Source of the DNA: Acidisphaera sp035272265
GTDB lineage: Bacteria > Pseudomonadota > Alphaproteobacteria > Acetobacterales > Acetobacteraceae
Assembly: GCA_035272265.1 (NCBI GenBank)
Contig: DATEQV010000392.1
Span: 1-8,606, forward strand
Reading direction: 5' to 3'
Length of the DNA stretch: 8,606 nucleotides
A program made the translations under genes and the position numbers. The notes beneath the pieces were generated by a model. It did not search any database, was not told where the DNA came from, and was given only the letters and a program-made list of their open reading frames with translations. Each line of letters opens with the position of its first letter. The stretch's first letter is position 1. This document shows, one piece after another, positions 1 through 7,196 of the stretch.

Positions 1-102
1 GATGGTTTTGGATTCGTAAACGGAGCCTATCTCCCTGATTCTTCAGGGCCAACGGGGAACTCGGATTATTTTGGCGCGGAATTCAGGGTGGTACGCCACT
101 GA
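1..102 (+). CDS. C-terminal end of an upstream gene, possibly FGE/SUMF1-like (partial)
   Basis: Frame 1 is open from the first base and ends at TGA 100-102, giving 33 residues that finish ...YFGAEFRVVRH. The ending FRVVR after a Gly-rich loop resembles the conserved C-terminal GFRVVR strand of formylglycine-generating-enzyme/SUMF1/EgtB-type domains, where a Pro/Thr-rich loop precedes the strand. That is a family resemblance on a very short piece, not a firm assignment; the catalytic part lies outside the window. The residues (Gly, Asn, Asp, Tyr, Phe) look like a folded beta-rich protein tail and not an out-of-frame shadow. The next ORF begins in another frame before this one stops, so the two genes overlap or were once joined. 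It could also be the tail of an unrelated beta-rich protein. Confidence 0.45.
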   Translation, partial: DGFGFVNGAYLPDSSGPTGNSDYFGAEFRVVRH

Positions 103-691
103 AGAGAAGGACGAGCTCGACAAGCTCAAGGCCACGCAGGCGACATTGGCCAGCAACAAGGCCCCGGGCGACAAGGGCACCGTCGTCGACAAGGACATCG
201 CCGACGCCGAAGCGTTGCTGGCCAAAGTCCAGGGGCACATCGCCGCAGACCAGTGGGCCCAGGTGGTCATGGACGGAAGGCAGCTCGACGGCATGATCAC
301 CGCCGGAAAGAAGGCCGCCGCGCGACGCACCACCTATGACGTGCAGCGAAAGGCGACGATGCAGGCATTCGACAAGATCAAGGACAACCCGAAACTGACG
401 TCGCAGGTGGCCGCCGTGCGTGCCTCCATAGAGGCGGCGGACGACATGGCGACGCGCTCTGCCATGCGTTTCGAGGCGGCTGCGGCGAAGCTGGTGGAAG
501 TCACCGCCGAGTGCGCGAAGCTCGAGAAGGTCGCCAAGCTTGCCGAGGACTACGCGAAGGAGCGTGAAACCGCCGACCGACAGTTCGAGACGCTGAAGAA
601 GGTGCCGGCCGCGAAACACATCGGCCCGCAGATCAAGGCGATCGGCGACTGGCTCAAGGCCGCAACGCAGGCGGTGGGAGGCACGGTATGA
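71..691 (+). CDS. all-helical protein with hairpin repeats, unknown function
   Basis: The 206-aa product is almost wholly alpha-helical, rich in Ala, Lys, Glu and Asp, with no signal peptide or membrane segment. Two weakly similar helical hairpins can be seen: roughly residues 43-78 around DQWAQVVMDGRQLD and roughly 115-155 around MRFEAAAAKLVE. The same hairpin pattern recurs in the N-terminal half of the next gene. The only initiation codon near the 5' end is TTG 71; the frame is open back to TAA 17-19, and the next Met is residue 67, so the start is uncertain. A GGGGA at 54-58 lies 12 nt upstream, a poor Shine-Dalgarno distance. The stop overlaps the next start as ATGA (688-691), which suggests translational coupling and a shared task with the peptidase, perhaps as chaperone, scaffold or partner subunit (inference). 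The family is not recognised. Confidence 0.75.
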   Translation: MARNSGWYATEEKDELDKLKATQATLASNKAPGDKGTVVDKDIADAEALLAKVQGHIAADQWAQVVMDGRQLDGMITAGKKAAARRTTYDVQRKATMQAFDKIKDNPKLTSQVAAVRASIEAADDMATRSAMRFEAAAAKLVEVTAECAKLEKVAKLAEDYAKERETADRQFETLKKVPAAKHIGPQIKAIGDWLKAATQAVGGTV

Positions 692-2328
692 GCGGCGGCC
701 AGGCGAACCAGGACTGGGCGAAGGGCCTCAGCCTCGTCAGGCAGGCCGTCGCGGAGATCACCGCGGCGGCGAAACTCCTCCAAAGCCTGGGTCCCACCCT
801 GACGGCCACGCCGCCCCCGGCCGACAGCGCGGTCGAGGCGAAGGCCGCCGAGGCCGAGAAGGCGCGCTTCGACACCGATCTCGCGGCGCTCAAAGGACGC
901 CTGTCGAAGCTGCAGGCGTCGACCGCGCCGCCGGTTGCGGAGATCCAGGCGAAGGTCGATGCGGTCGCGGCGGCGGCGAAGTCGGCCGAGGACAACGCGA
1001 AGAAGCCGGACATGGCCGCGGCGCAGGAGGCGCTGTACACGGCGCGAACCGCGGCCGACGAGGCGGAACGGGTCGCCCCGCTCCGCCAGGCGTTCGACGA
1101 GCGTGCGAAGGCGCTGGTCACCAAGGCCGGCACGAATGTGGCGCTGACCGGCAAGATCACGGCTGTCGTCAATGCGGCGAAGCCTGTCGCGGACAAGTTC
1201 GACTTCGATGGTGCGGGGCGCGTGCTCGACAGCGCCGACGCGGCGTTCGAAGGCGAAAAGGTGAAGCGGCTGGCGAGCGGCACCGACGAAGCCGCCTTGA
1301 TGACCGCCGTGAAGGAGATGATGAAGAAGTCCGGCGGGTCGGGCATCGCCCCCGGAGTCAAGGACGGACCCAAGCAGCTCGACGAGATCGTGACCTCGCT
1401 CTCGGCGACGACCACCAAGCCGGAAGTGTTTTCGAAGACATGCAAGGAGCGCTTCGGCATCGAACTCAGTGCCAAGGGCGAAACCGGCGCTTTCAGCGAC
1501 GTCAAGGACGCCAAGACGCTGCAGAATCTCTACAAGACGTTGGCGATGACGCCGGACCAGGTGAAAGACAACCCCAGCCTGAAGAAGGTCGTTCGTACCA
1601 AGGTGGGCTCCGCCGGCGGCGCCTATGACGCGTCGGAAAACGCGACCGAGATGCTCGGCCGGCCTGCGGATCCCAACTACAAGCAGCAGTTCGGATCGAA
1701 GCTCTTGAACAGCGGCGGCACCAATCAGCTCCCGGCTCCGCTGTCCAACGATTACAAGCCCGCCAACGAGGACGCCCTCGACTATTTCGAGTTCGCGAAC
1801 GTGCACGAGACCGGGCACTCGGTGGACGACCGGCTCGGCTTCATGTCCGGCCGCCTGGGACAGGCTGCATTCGGCGGCTGGGCACTTTATGGTGGCGATC
1901 TTGGGCCGATCGCCGACGCGGTCGCCGGCAAATACGGCGCCGCCTTTGCCGACCAGCTCAAGCCGTTTGTGATCGACCTCATGACCGGCAATCAGCCGGA
2001 CAACCCGAAAGCAACAGACCCTACCAAGCAGGCCGCGCTGAATGATGCCTGCCAGAAGATCAGGGACGACTGGTTCAAGAACGCGAACGTCAAAGGCGAG
2101 TGCTGGTGGGACCAGGGGAAGTGCACGAAGATCACGATCGGCGACAAGATCTATCACGAGGCGTACGCCGGCACCTGGGTCAGCTACACCGCGGCCGAGC
2201 GTTCGAAGGGTATCACCGGATACCAGTTCCGCGCGCCCGGTGAGTGGTTCGCCGAGCTGTTCGCCGCGTATCACCACAAGAAGCTCAAGCCGAGCCACCC
2301 GGCGGTGGCATGGCTGAAAGACCTTTAG
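688..2328 (+). CDS. helical-repeat protein with anthrax-lethal-factor-like (ATLF/M34) metallopeptidase domain
   Basis: The 546-aa protein has a helical, Ala/Lys-rich N-terminal half (about residues 1-215) with coiled-coil or hairpin repeats and a Pro-rich break near 41-46, then a globular C-terminal half. The peptidase core shows VHETGHSVDD (372-381), with H373 and H377 as zinc ligands and E374 as catalytic base. Near the C-terminus, GYQFRAPGEWFAELF supplies E519 as third ligand, E523, and Y512 exactly seven residues before E519. From memory, anthrax lethal factor has IHEFGHAVDD (H686, E687, H690) and Y728 seven residues before E735 in EAEFFAEAF, so the whole active-site set corresponds. The stretch between helix and Tyr (135 residues against 38 in lethal factor) is much longer and carries ECWWDQGKC (C472, C479). 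No signal peptide is visible, so the protein acts in the cytosol or is exported by a dedicated machine. Its substrate is unknown. It overlaps the upstream helical gene by 4 bp. A toxin or effector role is inferred. Confidence 0.85.
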   Translation: MSGGQANQDWAKGLSLVRQAVAEITAAAKLLQSLGPTLTATPPPADSAVEAKAAEAEKARFDTDLAALKGRLSKLQASTAPPVAEIQAKVDAVAAAAKSAEDNAKKPDMAAAQEALYTARTAADEAERVAPLRQAFDERAKALVTKAGTNVALTGKITAVVNAAKPVADKFDFDGAGRVLDSADAAFEGEKVKRLASGTDEAALMTAVKEMMKKSGGSGIAPGVKDGPKQLDEIVTSLSATTTKPEVFSKTCKERFGIELSAKGETGAFSDVKDAKTLQNLYKTLAMTPDQVKDNPSLKKVVRTKVGSAGGAYDASENATEMLGRPADPNYKQQFGSKLLNSGGTNQLPAPLSNDYKPANEDALDYFEFANVHETGHSVDDRLGFMSGRLGQAAFGGWALYGGDLGPIADAVAGKYGAAFADQLKPFVIDLMTGNQPDNPKATDPTKQAALNDACQKIRDDWFKNANVKGECWWDQGKCTKITIGDKIYHEAYAGTWVSYTAAERSKGITGYQFRAPGEWFAELFAAYHHKKLKPSHPAVAWLKDL

Positions 2329-2330
2329 AC

Positions 2331-2336
2331 GAGGAG
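2331..2336 (+). promoter_or_regulatory. Shine-Dalgarno for the CpXC gene
   Basis: GAGGAG stands six bases before ATG 2343, a near-ideal ribosome binding site. It decides the start of the CpXC protein at MSLFKPV and rejects a GTG 99 bases further upstream that would overlap the peptidase gene. Confidence 0.7.
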
Positions 2337-2342
2337 CCGCGC

Positions 2343-3050
2343 ATGTCTCTGTTCAAGCCCGTCCAGGTGACGTGCCCCGTTTGCGGCACGCCAACCAGCT
2401 TCGACATGGTGCACAGCGTCAATGCCGACCGGCGGCCCGACCTGCGCGCGCAGATCCTCGACCGCACCTTCCAGATGATCCCCTGCCCGGGTTGCGGCGA
2501 AAAGTACCGCGTCGAGCCGGAATTCACGCTGATGAACATGGCCAAGGGCGAATTCCTCGCGGTCTGGCCATCGACGGAATTGCTGCACTGGGTCGACGCC
2601 GAGCGTCGCAGCAAGGCCGCGTTCGACTCGGCCTATGGGCCCGGCGCTCCGAAGGCGGCCGCCGAGATCGGGCGCGAGCTGCATCCCCGGGTTGCCTTCG
2701 GCTGGGAGGCCGCGCGCGAGAAGCTGCTTGGCCGCGACCTCGACATCGACGATCATACCCTCGAACTGGCGAAGATCGCACTTCTGCGCACGCAGGACGA
2801 CCTTCTGATCGGGCCTGGGAACGCGTTGCGCCTGATGGCGGTGGACGATGAGCAGAACCTCGTCTTCGGCGTGTTTCCGACCGGTGCGCCAGCGCCCGAG
2901 GAGGAGCTGCGCGTGCCGCGCGCGCTGCTCGACGAGATCGATGCCGAGCCCGACTGGGCCGTGCTGCGCGAGCAGCTCAGCGCCGGCATGTTCGTCGACA
3001 TGCTGCGCCTGATCGTAGAGCCGACGCCGGCGACCGCCGCCGCGGCCTGA
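2343..3050 (+). CDS. CpXC-domain zinc-ribbon protein
   Basis: The 235-aa protein begins with a two-knuckle zinc ribbon: C11-P-V-C14 and C48-P-G-C51, separated by 33 residues that include HSVNADRRPDLRAQIL. Two Cys-Pro-x-Cys knuckles around an 'N.d..P.L...l' segment are the signature of the CpXC family (Pfam CpXC, PF14353), whose function is unknown. The rest (about 75-235) is a mixed alpha/beta region without Cys clusters, ending in an Ala-rich tail; it shows no catalytic motif I recognise. The gene begins 14 bases after the peptidase stop with a strong ribosome binding site, so it is probably the last gene of that operon. It may bind zinc, nucleic acid or a protein partner. An immunity or accessory role beside the peptidase is possible but is supported only by position. 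Confidence 0.8.
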   Translation: MSLFKPVQVTCPVCGTPTSFDMVHSVNADRRPDLRAQILDRTFQMIPCPGCGEKYRVEPEFTLMNMAKGEFLAVWPSTELLHWVDAERRSKAAFDSAYGPGAPKAAAEIGRELHPRVAFGWEAAREKLLGRDLDIDDHTLELAKIALLRTQDDLLIGPGNALRLMAVDDEQNLVFGVFPTGAPAPEEELRVPRALLDEIDAEPDWAVLREQLSAGMFVDMLRLIVEPTPATAAAA

Positions 3051-3061
3051 ACGGGGCCGCG
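3041..3061. terminator. possible bidirectional stem-loop between convergent genes
   Basis: CGCGGCC (3041-3047) and GGCCGCG (3055-3061) form a perfect 7-bp GC stem with a 7-base loop. The stem overlaps the CpXC stop codon and lies just outside the convergent Uma2 stop. No T-tract follows on either strand, so intrinsic termination is not demonstrated; it may instead be a 3'-end stabilising hairpin, or a chance result of high GC. Confidence 0.35.
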
Positions 3062-3064
3062 CAG

Positions 3065-3640
3065 TTACCGGCTGGCCTCGCTGTCCTCGGCGGGAAACGC
3101 GATGTCGACGAACAGCTCGGCGATCGGCAGTTCGATGCCGATCTCCGGCAATGGGATGGTGTCCTCCGCCGTCAGCGGAATCGCCTGCCAGGCCGCGGCG
3201 TTGCGCACGAACAGCGTTGCGGCGGCCGACGTCTGTTCGACGATGACGTAGCGCTGGATCGACGGCGTGGCGAAATAGGCGCGCAGCTTGTCGAAACGGT
3301 CGGTGCGCGCGGTGCCCTCGCTGATGACCTCGAACACCACGACAGGATGCTCGATGACGGTGTCGTTCCGCGGTCCGGGTGAACAGCTTACGAGCGCGTC
3401 GGGATACCGGATCGATCCCGCCGCCTCGATCTTGACGTCCGGACCGTGGACCCGGCACCCCGAGCCCGCCAGCCGTCGATGCAACCCGGCGCGCAGGTTG
3501 TTCGAAATGATGTCGTGCCCACGTGTCCCGCCCGTCATCGCGACCGGCCGGACGCCGTCGAACTCGTAGCGCAGCTCCTGCCGTTCCTCCCATGCGAGGA
3601 ACTCGGCCAGCGTCATCGGTTTGCGCGCAGCGGATCCCAT
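3065..3640 (-). CDS. Uma2-family (DUF820) putative PD-(D/E)xK endonuclease
   Basis: The 191-aa protein has the Uma2/DUF820 layout in order: MTLAEFLAWEE at residues 9-19, RYEFDGV at 24-30, a His-containing helix (H42 onward), the acidic YPDALV (D81), VVFEVISEGT (E104), then DRFDKLRAYF (K118) and a YVIVEQ strand. D81, E104 and K118 are the residues expected of the restriction-endonuclease-like fold. Length matches the family (about 180-200 aa). The substrate and role of Uma2 proteins are not settled; many occur as genomic singletons. The start ATG 3640 lacks a good ribosome binding site; Met9 (MTLAEF), where family similarity begins, is an alternative. It starts 24 nt after the metH stop on the same strand, so read-through from the methionine operon is likely, with no evident functional link. 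Confidence 0.85.
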   Translation of the reverse strand: MGSAARKPMTLAEFLAWEERQELRYEFDGVRPVAMTGGTRGHDIISNNLRAGLHRRLAGSGCRVHGPDVKIEAAGSIRYPDALVSCSPGPRNDTVIEHPVVVFEVISEGTARTDRFDKLRAYFATPSIQRYVIVEQTSAAATLFVRNAAAWQAIPLTAEDTIPLPEIGIELPIAELFVDIAFPAEDSEASR

Positions 3641-3664
3641 GACCGCGACTTTATCACCCCGGCG

Positions 3665-6600
3665 CTATACCGAGAAATACTTTGCCCGCGGGTTGAGCAC
3701 CACGATCGCGCTGGTGCTCTGCTCGGGGTGCAGCTGCCATTCGTCCGACAGGCTCACGCCGATCCGCTCCGCACCCAGCAGATTCAGCAGCGGCGCCTGG
3801 TCCTCCAGCCGCGGGCAGGCCGGATAGCCGAACGAATAGCGGCTGCCGCGATAGCCCTGCGCCAGCATCTTCTCGATGTCCCGGTCGTCCTCGGCGGCGA
3901 AGCCCAGCTCGGCGCGGATGCGCTTGTGCACGTATTCCGCCATCGCCTCGGCCATCTCCACCGACAGGCCGTGCAGATACAGGTAGTCCTGGTAGCGGTT
4001 GTCCTCGAACCACTCGCGCGCGACATCGCTCGCCCGCTGTCCGACGGTCACGACCTGCAGGCCGATGACGTCCCGCTGCGCATCGTCGATATCGCGGAAG
4101 AAGTCGGCGATGCACTCGCCGTCCTCCTTCGGCTGGCGCGGCAGCGTGAAGCGTGCGAGCTCGGTCTCGCCGTCCTGCTCGAAGATGACGAGGTCGTTGC
4201 CCTGGCCCGCGGCCTTCCAGTAGCCGTACGCCGCCTGCGGCTTGAGGATGTTCTGTTCCTCGGTCAGCGCCAGCATGCGCCGCATCACCGGCCGCAGTTC
4301 CTGCTTCGCCCAGCCCAGGAAGTCTTCCAGGCTGCGGCCCTGTTTCCGGAAGCCCCACTGGAATTGATACAGGCTGCGCTCGTTGATGAACGGCACGACC
4401 GCCTTCGGCGCCGCCTCGATCACCCGCGGCCCCCAGAACGGCGGCGTCGGGATCTCCACGTCCGCCGTCATCCGTCGCCGGCGCGCCTGCACCGCAACCA
4501 CATCGACCGGACGGAACGCTTTTGCGTCGGCCTGGCCGAGCGTGCGGCTGGTGTTGCGCGACTTGCCGACGCGCTTGGCCTGGATCGCCGCGAGGTAGTC
4601 GTCGAACGCGTTGCCCGTCACGCGGTCCATCAGGTGCAGCCCGTCGAACGCGTCGCGCGCATACGCCACGCGGCCGCACGCATAGGAGCGCACGCAATCG
4701 TCCTCGACGTAGTTGCGCGTCAGCGCCGCGCCGCCCAGCAGCACCGGGATGTCCACGCCCTGCCGCGTCATCTCCTCAAGGTTCTCGCGCATCACCACGG
4801 TGGACTTCACCAGCAGCCCCGACATGCCGATCGCATGCGCCCGGTTCTCCCGCGCGGCATCGAGCATGTCGGCCAGCTTCACCTTGATGCCGAGGTTGAC
4901 CACGCGATAGCCGTTGTTGGTCAGGATGATGTCGACCAGGTTCTTGCCGATGTCGTGCACGTCGCCCTTCACGGTCGCGAGCACGATCGTGCCTTTCTCC
5001 TGCCCCCCCACGCGCTCCATGTGCGGCTCGAGGTAAGCCACGGCCGCCTTCATCGTCTCGGCCGACTGCAGCACGAACGGCAGCTGCATCTTGCCCGCGC
5101 CGAACAGCTCGCCGACGGTCTTCATCCCGTCCAGCAGGATCGTGTTGATGATGTCCAGCGGCGCGTGCCGGGTCAGCGCCTCGCCCAGGTCGTCGTCCAG
5201 TCCCTTGCGGTCGCCGTCCACGATGCGATCCTTCAGGCGCTCCTCGACCGTCTCCGCCTGCTTCTTGCGCGTCGCGTCCGCCGCCTTGCGGTCGGCGAAC
5301 ATCGCCAGCAGTCGCTGCAACGGATCGTAGTTGTCGGTGCGGCGGTCGAAGATCAGGTCCTCGGCGACCTTCACCTCCTCGGCCGCGATCAGGTGCAGCG
5401 GGCGAATCTTGCTCACATGCACGATCGCGCCCGTCATCCCCGCGCGCACCGCATGATCCAGGAACACCGAGTTCAGCACCGCGCGGGCGGCCGGGTTCAG
5501 GCCGAAGCTGATGTTCGACAAACCGAGAATGATCTGGATGTCCGGGAATTCCTCCCGGATCATCCGGATGCCCTCCAGCGTATCGAGACCGAGCCTGCGG
5601 TCGTCCTCGTTGCCGGTGGCGATGGTGAAGGTCAACGGGTCGATCAGCAGGTCCGACTGCGGCAGGCCGTGCCGCGCGCAGGCGAACTCCACCAGCCGCC
5701 GGGCGACCGCCAGCTTGCGCTCGGCGGTTTTCGCCATGCCTTCTTCGTCGATCGTCAGCGCGATCACCGCGGCGCCGAACCGGCGCGCGAGTGTCAGCCG
5801 CTCCTCCGCCGCGTGCTCGCCGTCCTCGAAGTTGATCGAGTTGATGATCGGCTTGCCGCCGTGCAGCTTCAGGGCCGCCTCGATCACCGGCGTCTCGGTG
5901 GAATCGATCACCAGCGGCGCGTTGACGCTGGACGTGAAGCGCCGGATCACCTCGTTCATCTCCGACAGCTCGTCGCGGCCGACGAAGGCGGTGCACATGT
6001 CGAGCGCGTTCGACCCTTCGCCGACCTGCTCGCGGCCCATCGCCACGCAGCCGTCCCAGTCGCCGGCTTCCTGCAGCTCGCGCCACTTCTTCGAGCCGTT
6101 GGCGTTGCAGCGTTCGCCGATCGAGAAATAGCTGTTCTCCTGCCGCAACGGCGTCGGCGCATACATGCTGGCGACCGACGGCACCCACACCACGCGCCGC
6201 GCGACGGGCGCGGGACGCGGCCCGCCGGCCCGCCGGCGCAGCATGTCGTCGAGCGCGCGGATATGCGGGATCGACGTGCCGCAGCAGCCGCCGATCAGGT
6301 TCACGCCGTCCTCGGCGACGAAGCGCTCCATCCAGGTCGCCATTTCGGCCGCACCCAGCGGGTAGTGCGTGTGCCCGTCCACCAGCTCCGGCAATCCGGC
6401 GTTGGGCTGCACCGACAGCAGGCCGGGCCAGTTGCCGGACAGCCAGCGCAGGTGCTCGGCCATCTCCTGCGGGCCAGTGCCGCAGTTCAGCCCGATCACC
6501 GGCACGTCCAGCGCGTGCACCACCGTCGCGGCGGCGGCGATGTCGGGGCCGACTAGCAACGTCCCCGTGGTCTCAACCGTGACCTGCACGAAGATCGGCG

Positions 6601-7153
6601 TGTCGGTGCCGGCCTCGGCGCGCGCGATCTTGGCGCCGTTGACGGCAGCCTTGATTTGCAGCGTGTCCTGGCACGTCTCGATCAGGATCGCGTCGACGCC
6701 GCCGGCGATCAGCCCGCGGCACTGCTCCGCGAGTGCGGCCTCCAGCGTGTCGTAGCCAACATTGCCGAGCGAGGGCAGCTTGGTGCCCGGCCCCACGCTG
6801 CCGATCACCCAGCGGTGGCGGCCGTCGGCGAAGCTCTCGGCGGCCTCGCGCGCCAGCTCCCCGGCGACGCGGTTGATCTCGTGCGTGCGGTCGGCGAGGT
6901 CGAATTCGTGCAGCGTGATCGGCGAGCCGCCGAACGTGTTGGTCTCCACCATGTCGGCGCCGGCTTCGAAATAGCCGCGATGGATCTCGCGCACGATGTC
7001 CGGCCGCGAGAGGACCAGCACGTCGGTGCAGTTCTCGCGGCCCCAGTAGTCGGCCTCGATGTCGAGGCTCATCGCCTGCACGCGCGTGCCCATGCCGCCG
7101 TCGCACAGCAGAACAGTGTCGCGCAGCGCATCGAGCAAATGCGGTCGTGTCAT
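3665..7153 (-). CDS. metH: cobalamin-dependent methionine synthase
   Basis: MetH transfers a methyl group from 5-methyltetrahydrofolate through cobalamin to homocysteine, giving methionine in the cytosol. All modules are present in 1162 aa (E. coli MetH is 1227). The homocysteine-binding barrel (about 1-305) carries zinc ligands C224 (GLNCGTGP) and C290/C291 (GGCCGTS). The pterin-binding barrel (about 335-600) includes SIGERCNANGSKK and VIDSTE. A helical cap covers about 640-715. The B12 domain (about 720-860) has KGDVHDIG with H733 as lower cobalt ligand, SGLLVKS and LLGGAALT. The reactivation domain (about 900-1162) has RYSFGYPACP (R1105, G1109, Y1110) for SAM binding. There is no truncation or frameshift. 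The start is supported by GAGAAGG eight bases upstream. It lies 33 nt downstream of the ArsR-methyltransferase gene, whose product probably controls it. Confidence 0.98.
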   Translation of the reverse strand: MTRPHLLDALRDTVLLCDGGMGTRVQAMSLDIEADYWGRENCTDVLVLSRPDIVREIHRGYFEAGADMVETNTFGGSPITLHEFDLADRTHEINRVAGELAREAAESFADGRHRWVIGSVGPGTKLPSLGNVGYDTLEAALAEQCRGLIAGGVDAILIETCQDTLQIKAAVNGAKIARAEAGTDTPIFVQVTVETTGTLLVGPDIAAAATVVHALDVPVIGLNCGTGPQEMAEHLRWLSGNWPGLLSVQPNAGLPELVDGHTHYPLGAAEMATWMERFVAEDGVNLIGGCCGTSIPHIRALDDMLRRRAGGPRPAPVARRVVWVPSVASMYAPTPLRQENSYFSIGERCNANGSKKWRELQEAGDWDGCVAMGREQVGEGSNALDMCTAFVGRDELSEMNEVIRRFTSSVNAPLVIDSTETPVIEAALKLHGGKPIINSINFEDGEHAAEERLTLARRFGAAVIALTIDEEGMAKTAERKLAVARRLVEFACARHGLPQSDLLIDPLTFTIATGNEDDRRLGLDTLEGIRMIREEFPDIQIILGLSNISFGLNPAARAVLNSVFLDHAVRAGMTGAIVHVSKIRPLHLIAAEEVKVAEDLIFDRRTDNYDPLQRLLAMFADRKAADATRKKQAETVEERLKDRIVDGDRKGLDDDLGEALTRHAPLDIINTILLDGMKTVGELFGAGKMQLPFVLQSAETMKAAVAYLEPHMERVGGQEKGTIVLATVKGDVHDIGKNLVDIILTNNGYRVVNLGIKVKLADMLDAARENRAHAIGMSGLLVKSTVVMRENLEEMTRQGVDIPVLLGGAALTRNYVEDDCVRSYACGRVAYARDAFDGLHLMDRVTGNAFDDYLAAIQAKRVGKSRNTSRTLGQADAKAFRPVDVVAVQARRRRMTADVEIPTPPFWGPRVIEAAPKAVVPFINERSLYQFQWGFRKQGRSLEDFLGWAKQELRPVMRRMLALTEEQNILKPQAAYGYWKAAGQGNDLVIFEQDGETELARFTLPRQPKEDGECIADFFRDIDDAQRDVIGLQVVTVGQRASDVAREWFEDNRYQDYLYLHGLSVEMAEAMAEYVHKRIRAELGFAAEDDRDIEKMLAQGYRGSRYSFGYPACPRLEDQAPLLNLLGAERIGVSLSDEWQLHPEQSTSAIVVLNPRAKYFSV

Positions 7154-7161
7154 TCTTCGGG

Positions 7162-7168
7162 CCTTCTC
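7162..7168 (-). promoter_or_regulatory. Shine-Dalgarno for metH
   Basis: On the minus strand GAGAAGG stands eight bases before the ATG at 7153. It fixes the metH start at MTRPHLL and lies in the short spacer after the methyltransferase stop. Confidence 0.7.
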
Positions 7169-7180
7169 AACATGTCGGCG

Positions 7181-7196
7181 GGCCGTTCAGACGGCC
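7181..7196. other. short hairpin over the methyltransferase stop codon
   Basis: GGCCGT (7181-7186) and ACGGCC (7191-7196) make a perfect 6-bp stem with a 4-base loop that holds most of the stop codon of the ArsR-methyltransferase gene. No T-run follows on the minus strand, so it is unlikely to be a terminator. It might stabilise or separate the two cistrons, or be chance in GC-rich DNA. Confidence 0.3.

Noticed and set aside
550..2298. A 582-codon - strand frame opposite the peptidase gene
   Set aside because: Arg/Leu/Val-rich shadow without motifs; the + strand frame has the HETGH...EWFAE metallopeptidase signature and is coupled to its neighbours.
2244..2342. A 33-residue N-terminal extension of the CpXC protein from GTG 2244
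   Set aside because: It would overlap the conserved peptidase C-terminus, whereas ATG 2343 has a well-placed GAGGAG and begins just before the first CPVC knuckle.
2325..3593. A 422-codon - strand frame spanning the CpXC and Uma2 genes
   Set aside because: It overlaps two proteins with family motifs (C11/C14/C48/C51 and D81/E104/K118) in other frames and itself shows only Arg/Gly/His-rich shadow sequence.
3446..6556. A 1036-codon open frame on the + strand, antisense to metH
   Set aside because: It is rich in Arg, His, Gln and Val with no domain motif, lies wholly opposite conserved MetH and Uma2 coding sequence, and is the expected result of high third-position GC in metH.
7154..7186. A SAH, SAM or cobalamin riboswitch ahead of metH
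   Set aside because: The spacer is only 33 nt and contains just a ribosome binding site and one side of a small hairpin; nothing like a riboswitch core fits there or in the 39-nt gap at 8147-8185.
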